Part shown: piece by piece, positions 13,001 to 14,750 of the stretch
How positions within the stretch are numbered: position 1 is the stretch's first letter
Layout: each line of letters opens with the position of its first letter
Assembly (NCBI GenBank): GCA_947303145.1
Contig: CAMYXB010000016.1
Location: 1-14,750 of the forward strand
Reading direction: 5' to 3'
Length of the DNA: 14,750 bases
Source of the DNA: an uncultured Clostridia bacterium
GTDB taxonomy: Bacteria; Bacillota; Clostridia; Christensenellales; UBA1242
Translations under genes and position numbers: made by a program
Notes under the pieces: model-generated
Database searches by the model: none
What the model was told of the DNA's origin: nothing
Seen by the model: only the letters and a program-made list of their open reading frames with translations

Positions 13001-14749
13001 TATGTTGGTGGCATTGGTGGATTCGCTAGAGTTATCGCCTATAGCGATCTAAAGAGTGATTTTGATGAAAACGAAAGAGTTAGTTATTGCTTTGCAGATA
13101 TCTCCTCCGAAGTCCAGCTTAGCAAAGTGGGTGCAGGTGGATACTTTGGTGAATTAGGTGATAAAGATAACTTCTGCTTTAATATGAAGCAAGATATAGA
13201 CACAGATGACAAGATTTCTGTAGGTCGTTCGTCAAGCGATGAAAATCTTAACTCAGTCCTCACTTCTGCACTTCAGAAAGAGGTTGTCACCACACTCACT
13301 ATCAATACTAACAGGGTAGTATATGCTATAGAAAATCTCAAAGAGACAGAAGATCCTAACCTTGCTAACCTTGATACTGAGGATATAAATGAAAAGGTAT
13401 ATGACTTCATTTATGTAGGTGGCGTCGTGGCTAATCTTAAAGAAGGTTGTTCAATAAGAAATGTCACAGTTAAAGCCAACATAAAGTCCAATCTAGATGA
13501 AAATGCTGATGCTCTAAAGGACATCATCTTCATTGGTGGTGTAGTAGGCAAGATGTCTGGCGGACTTATTGAGGGGGTTAATGTGATGTCGAGCACAAAT
13601 GAAGAAAAAGCCCTCATCTCTGGCAAAGCTCTAGCCGTTGGTGGCGTAGCAGGATATATGACTGGCGGACAGATTACGAGTGCAGTTGTCGAGAATTCCT
13701 ACATAGAAGGAGCTCTTTTCGCTGGCGGTTTGGTGGGCTGTATGACAGGCAATGCTATCGTAGGAGCCAAGGATAATAACGGTGATAGTCTACCAGTCCA
13801 AGGTGCGTCTATCTACAATTCAGTCTATGCTGGTGGCGTGGCTGGTGGTATGGCTAAACTTAAGATAACTGTCGAAGATATAGACGATAATATTACTCAA
13901 AATGTTATATCCAGTGTTTTGGATCTCATCGGTGACTATAGTTTGACTGCTCAAAAATATCTTGCTGATAAATTCGCAACTTCTAATAAGATAGTTAAGG
14001 TCGACTATAGTGGAATTTCTGGTGTAACGACAAACGATGAAGGTCAGCTTGAAGGTGGTCCAGTCATAGACTTTAGTTACAATAGTAGGTTATCTTTAGG
14101 CAGTGTATCCAGCAAAAAGGATAAAGAAGGCAACGTCAAATTACTTGCACCATATGTTTCTGGTGGCGCTGTGGGCCTTATGAATGGTGGAGAGATATCA
14201 TCTAACGATGAAGATAATTCATCATATACTATGGATGTTGGGTCTTCTATAGAAGCTCAAACCTACGCAGGAGGCATAGTGGGTGAGATGAATGGGGGCT
14301 CTGTAAAGAATGCCAAATTCTCCGGCTCCGTCTCTAGTGTTTGGATTACAAGTAAACGCATTCATATGGATAAAGGACAAGATGGCGAAGAAAAAGAAGT
14401 AGAAAAAGAAGAGTATATTGAGGAACCTAACGAGTTCTCATTTGCCTCTGGCGGCGTAGTTGGTAAACTCGCTGGTGGAACTCTTGAAAACAAAGTAGTT
14501 GTGACCAGTGAGGCTTACATATCTTCTCTTAGCATTTCATCTGGCTGTGGAGAAGAGCATGAGTCAAAGAGTCTGTCCACTGCGGTGGGTGGCCTAGTCG
14601 GTCTCCAGACTGGCGGCACTATAAAGAGCGGCTCTGCCGAAAAGGTTAAGAAGGAAAATATCGCCCTTACAACAGCAGTTCGAAAGATAACAACAAACAA
14701 GTCTAATGATGTCAAAGAGGAAAACTCCGCCTCTACAACAGAGGAGAAT
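2..14749 (+). CDS. Giant GLUG-repeat surface/secreted protein, internal fragment (both ends missing)
   Basis: One frame is open across the entire window: 4,916 codons with no in-frame TAA, TAG or TGA, and in the same register at both edges, so no frameshift is needed. The visible part alone would be roughly half a megadalton. It starts with about 340 residues of beta-sandwich-like sequence. After that come about 60 GLUG-like cores (G-G-hydrophobic-hydrophobic-G or looser G-hydrophobic-x-x-N-x-G forms), grouped into five modules with recurring headers and, in some, Trp...Pro-x-Leu closures. Cys and Pro are scarce; Ser, Gly, Asn, Asp, Val and Ile are abundant. Known GLUG proteins are large bacterial surface or secreted proteins, so an extracellular adhesin or structural role is inferred. 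I saw no catalytic motif, signal peptide, sorting signal or anchor; the termini lie outside the window. Arg is mostly AGA/AGG. The true start codon, ribosome binding site and regulation cannot be seen. I do not recognise it as a named gene. Confidence 0.96.
1025..2566 (+). other. GLUG module A (short N-x-G type), complete with header and closure
   Basis: Residues 342-855. The header reads YPIYNESQLRDM, then YILMNNLTI, FDGNNKVITI and FGLFG, the usual opening of GLUG solenoid modules. The body has six degenerate repeats with cores near bases 1343 (GGIAGINNGII), 1514, 1745, 1850, 1991 and 2135. Most are of the form G-F-V/A-x-x-N-x-G-x-I-x-x-S-F. The end has the characteristic DCYY (near base 2300), then a linker with ARQLSD, then a Trp at base 2519 and G-F-P-E-L at base 2552. 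This is the classic closing box, so this module looks intact. A short linker of about 34 residues follows. Confidence 0.75.
2669..4654 (+). other. GLUG module B (GGhhG type), complete
   Basis: Residues 890-1551. The header is G-S-A-S-N-P-Y-L-I-S-S, then VRLIANLNF, FDGNYLSM and FGLFRDI. The body has seven GLUG cores with Gly-Gly at bases 3035, 3131, 3344, 3515, 3611, 3791 and 3896; several are followed by G-x-I-S-x-S/N-F. A run of six Ser sits at 3089-3106. After the last core comes KNIVALNS (near base 4077), a usual late-module motif, then about 170 less repetitive residues. The closure is W-P-I-D-I-W-A-M (Trp at 4604 and 4619) and I-L-P-V-L at base 4640. Function is inferred only from the repeat family. 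Confidence 0.72.
4670..6886 (+). other. GLUG module C (GGhhG type), header present, closure not recognised
   Basis: Residues 1557-2295. The header IYTVDDFIREM, YVIMNDLDFSG, then F-R-G-N and YGLFSVI is canonical. About 170 residues pass before the first weak core, AGMAG at base 5501. Cores follow at 5624 (GGMFA), 5771 (GGVIA), 5891 (GGVLA), 6020, 6119, 6245, 6356 and 6500 (GGFAG). Some cores replace the last Gly with Ala. The last 130 residues before module D have no Trp...Pro-x-Leu box, unlike A and B, so the module end is placed only by the start of the next header. Confidence 0.65.
6929..6964 (+). repeat. 18-bp tandem duplication encoding IESGKY twice
   Basis: Bases 6929-6946 and 6947-6964 are adjacent 18-bp units that differ at two third-codon positions (ATT/ATC and GGC/GGG). 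Both encode Ile-Glu-Ser-Gly-Lys-Tyr. The copy sits inside the header of module D and adds six residues without breaking the frame. It looks like a recent slippage or unequal-exchange event. Confidence 0.85.
7385..7402 (+). repeat. 18-bp exact repeat, copy 1 (second copy at 8288-8305)
   Basis: The 18 bases encoding Asn-Met-Tyr-Ser-Ser-Tyr here recur exactly at 8288-8305, in the same reading frame. This copy lies in a repeat of module D; the other is in the header of module E (R-N-M-Y-S-S-Y-G-L-L). Synonymous sites are also identical. Confidence 0.7.
7820..8068 (+). other. Acidic non-repetitive linker between modules D and E
   Basis: About 83 residues with no GLUG core. They contain S-S-T-E-E-E-E (near base 7877), a strand-like WFNYSYVTLDF and an Asp-rich stretch (near 7993-8055). 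It ends where the header of module E begins (K-D-R-P-Y-R-I). It may be a spacer, or an extra C-terminal part of module D. No motif suggests a function. Confidence 0.5.
8288..8305 (+). repeat. 18-bp exact repeat, copy 2
   Basis: Exact copy of 7385-7402, in the same frame, coding Asn-Met-Tyr-Ser-Ser-Tyr in the header of module E, just before its G-L-L box. It may be a local conversion tract or a chance match in a repetitive protein. Confidence 0.7.
10223..10396 (+). other. Helix-like insert in module E (first)
   Basis: Between cores at 10073 and 10400 there is a stretch unlike the beta-rich repeats. It holds a charged, helix-prone segment (INELKKKYSKENF), then an acidic loop, then FAGKLLAFMELSF just before the next core. 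The second insert at 11081-11254 has the same plan, with FFGKLVASFKETF before its core. Helical propensity was judged by eye only. Confidence 0.45.
11081..11254 (+). other. Helix-like insert in module E (second)
   Basis: Between cores at 11036 and 11255 lies a segment with IVSDIYDLVNKYK, a short Asn/Gly loop, and FFGKLVASFKETFYGLII. It echoes the first insert (G-K-L-hydrophobic-A in the same place before a GG core). It could be an amphipathic helix packing on the solenoid, or a lineage-specific loop expansion. Confidence 0.45.
11345..11887 (+). other. Large non-GLUG insert in module E with helix, beta segment and K/E tract
   Basis: About 180 residues separate the cores at 11255 and 11888, one of the longest gaps in the array. 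In order: a hydrophobic then basic stretch (LMGLFKYKIK); a probable amphipathic helix (FDNFIKAVNDLMEKLRNF, near 11468-11521); alternating beta-like sequence GSLNF and IGLNFNLNLG (11588-11649); an aromatic W-W-L-D-D-Y-F-F (near 11687); and a Lys/Glu tract (KEEKIEKEKIKN, from base 11789). No known domain was recognised. Confidence 0.5.
11789..11823 (+). other. A-rich homopolymer tract coding for a Lys/Glu run
   Basis: The run contains A6 at 11796-11801, A5 at 11805-11809, A6 at 11811-11816 and A5 at 11819-11823. In frame it codes a Lys/Glu-rich segment. Loss of one A in the first run would bring TAG at 11802-11804 into frame. Gain of one A there would reach TGA at 11830-11832. Either slip would truncate the protein. 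Confidence 0.7.
14369..14437 (+). other. Second charged (Glu/Lys) insert in module E
   Basis: Between cores at 14270 and 14450 is a charged stretch, D-K-G-Q-D-G-E-E-K-E-V-E-K-E-E-Y-I-E-E-P. It resembles in character, not in sequence, the K/E tract near 11789. It is probably an exposed loop on the solenoid. A third charged, Lys/Glu/Thr-rich stretch begins near 14642 and runs to the window edge. Confidence 0.55.
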
Positions 14750-14750
14750 G

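Larger units (their letters stand above)
8069..14749 (+). repeat. GLUG module E: giant array with at least 34 cores, runs off the window
   Basis: Residues 2690-4916. There is one header (K-D-R-P-Y-R-I, YSVENDLDF, FNGNGRTIRNM, YGLL), then a long body. Gly-Gly (or Gly-Ala at 9212) of the cores falls at bases 8723, 8864, 9080, 9212, 9443, 9566, 9692, 9992, 10073, 10400, 10550, 10655, 10817, 10925, 11036, 11255, 11888, 12125, 12230, 12344, 12569, 12704, 12839, 13007, 13136, 13418, 13535, 13640, 13724, 13832, 14162, 14270, 14450 and 14588. The consensus is A/V/M/S-G-G-h-h-G-h-M-x-G-G-x-h. DNA copies are diverged, so the array is old at base level. Spacing is usually 90-200 bases, with longer gaps where inserts sit. 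No closing Trp...Pro-x-Leu box and no second header were seen. A stacked beta-solenoid of over 2,000 residues is inferred. Confidence 0.8.

Noticed and set aside
8723..14623. Regularly recurring GGTGG-type motifs, considered as a CRISPR array or DNA-level satellite
   Set aside because: The units are diverged in DNA sequence, irregularly spaced, and all in frame coding G-G-h-h-G. They are protein-level repeats, not CRISPR repeats with spacers.
1..14750. Possibility of several adjacent genes or of a frameshifted pseudogene
   Set aside because: I found no in-frame stop, no change of register between the two edges, and no intergenic gap, promoter or terminator-like hairpin with a U-run at module borders.
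1..14750. Alternative genetic code (reassigned TGA or TAG)
   Set aside because: Neither codon appears in the main frame and Trp is coded by TGG throughout, so there is nothing here to support reassignment.

Overview
The whole 14.75-kb window is the inside of one protein-coding gene. On the + strand, the frame whose codons start at base 2 stays open from the first codon to the last (bases 2-14749, 4,916 codons). I found no in-frame stop and no frame change, and neither the start nor the end of the gene lies in the window. I saw no intergenic space, promoter, terminator, RNA gene, mobile element or second gene. All other open frames, on both strands, lie inside this gene and look like shadows of it.

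The protein is a giant, low-Cys, Ser/Gly/Asn/Asp/Val/Ile-rich repeat protein built mainly from GLUG-type repeats (Pfam GLUG, PF07581; core G-G-hydrophobic-hydrophobic-G, often followed by x-x-x-G-G-x-I). GLUG repeats are known from large bacterial cell-surface and secreted proteins. They are likely to stack as a right-handed beta-solenoid, but that is inference. The layout is: bases 2-1021, beta-sandwich-like (Ig/cadherin-like) tandem domains; 1025-2566, module A; 2669-4654, module B; 4670-6886, module C; 6887-7819, module D; 7820-8068, acidic linker; 8069 to the window end, module E. Module E has at least 2,227 residues and 34 GLUG-like cores and is still running at the edge. Modules tend to open with a header (PYxIxS, then a strand ending in N-D-L or similar, then a D-G-N / G-N-G box, then G-L-F). 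Some close with a Trp...Pro-x-Leu box. Modules A and D use a looser N-x-G repeat; B, C and E use the tight GGhhG repeat. Module E also carries non-GLUG inserts that look helical, a Lys/Glu tract and a cluster of alternating beta-strand-like segments.

The organism is probably a bacterium: an intronless frame of this size, GLUG architecture and moderate GC. Arginine is coded mostly by AGA/AGG and ATA is common for Ile. This would suit an uncultured Bacillota-like (for example gut Clostridia) lineage, but the taxonomic guess is weak because there is no flanking gene or marker. The likely role is an extracellular or cell-surface adhesin or structural fibre. The signal peptide, anchor and any catalytic domain would lie outside the window, so function cannot be settled here.
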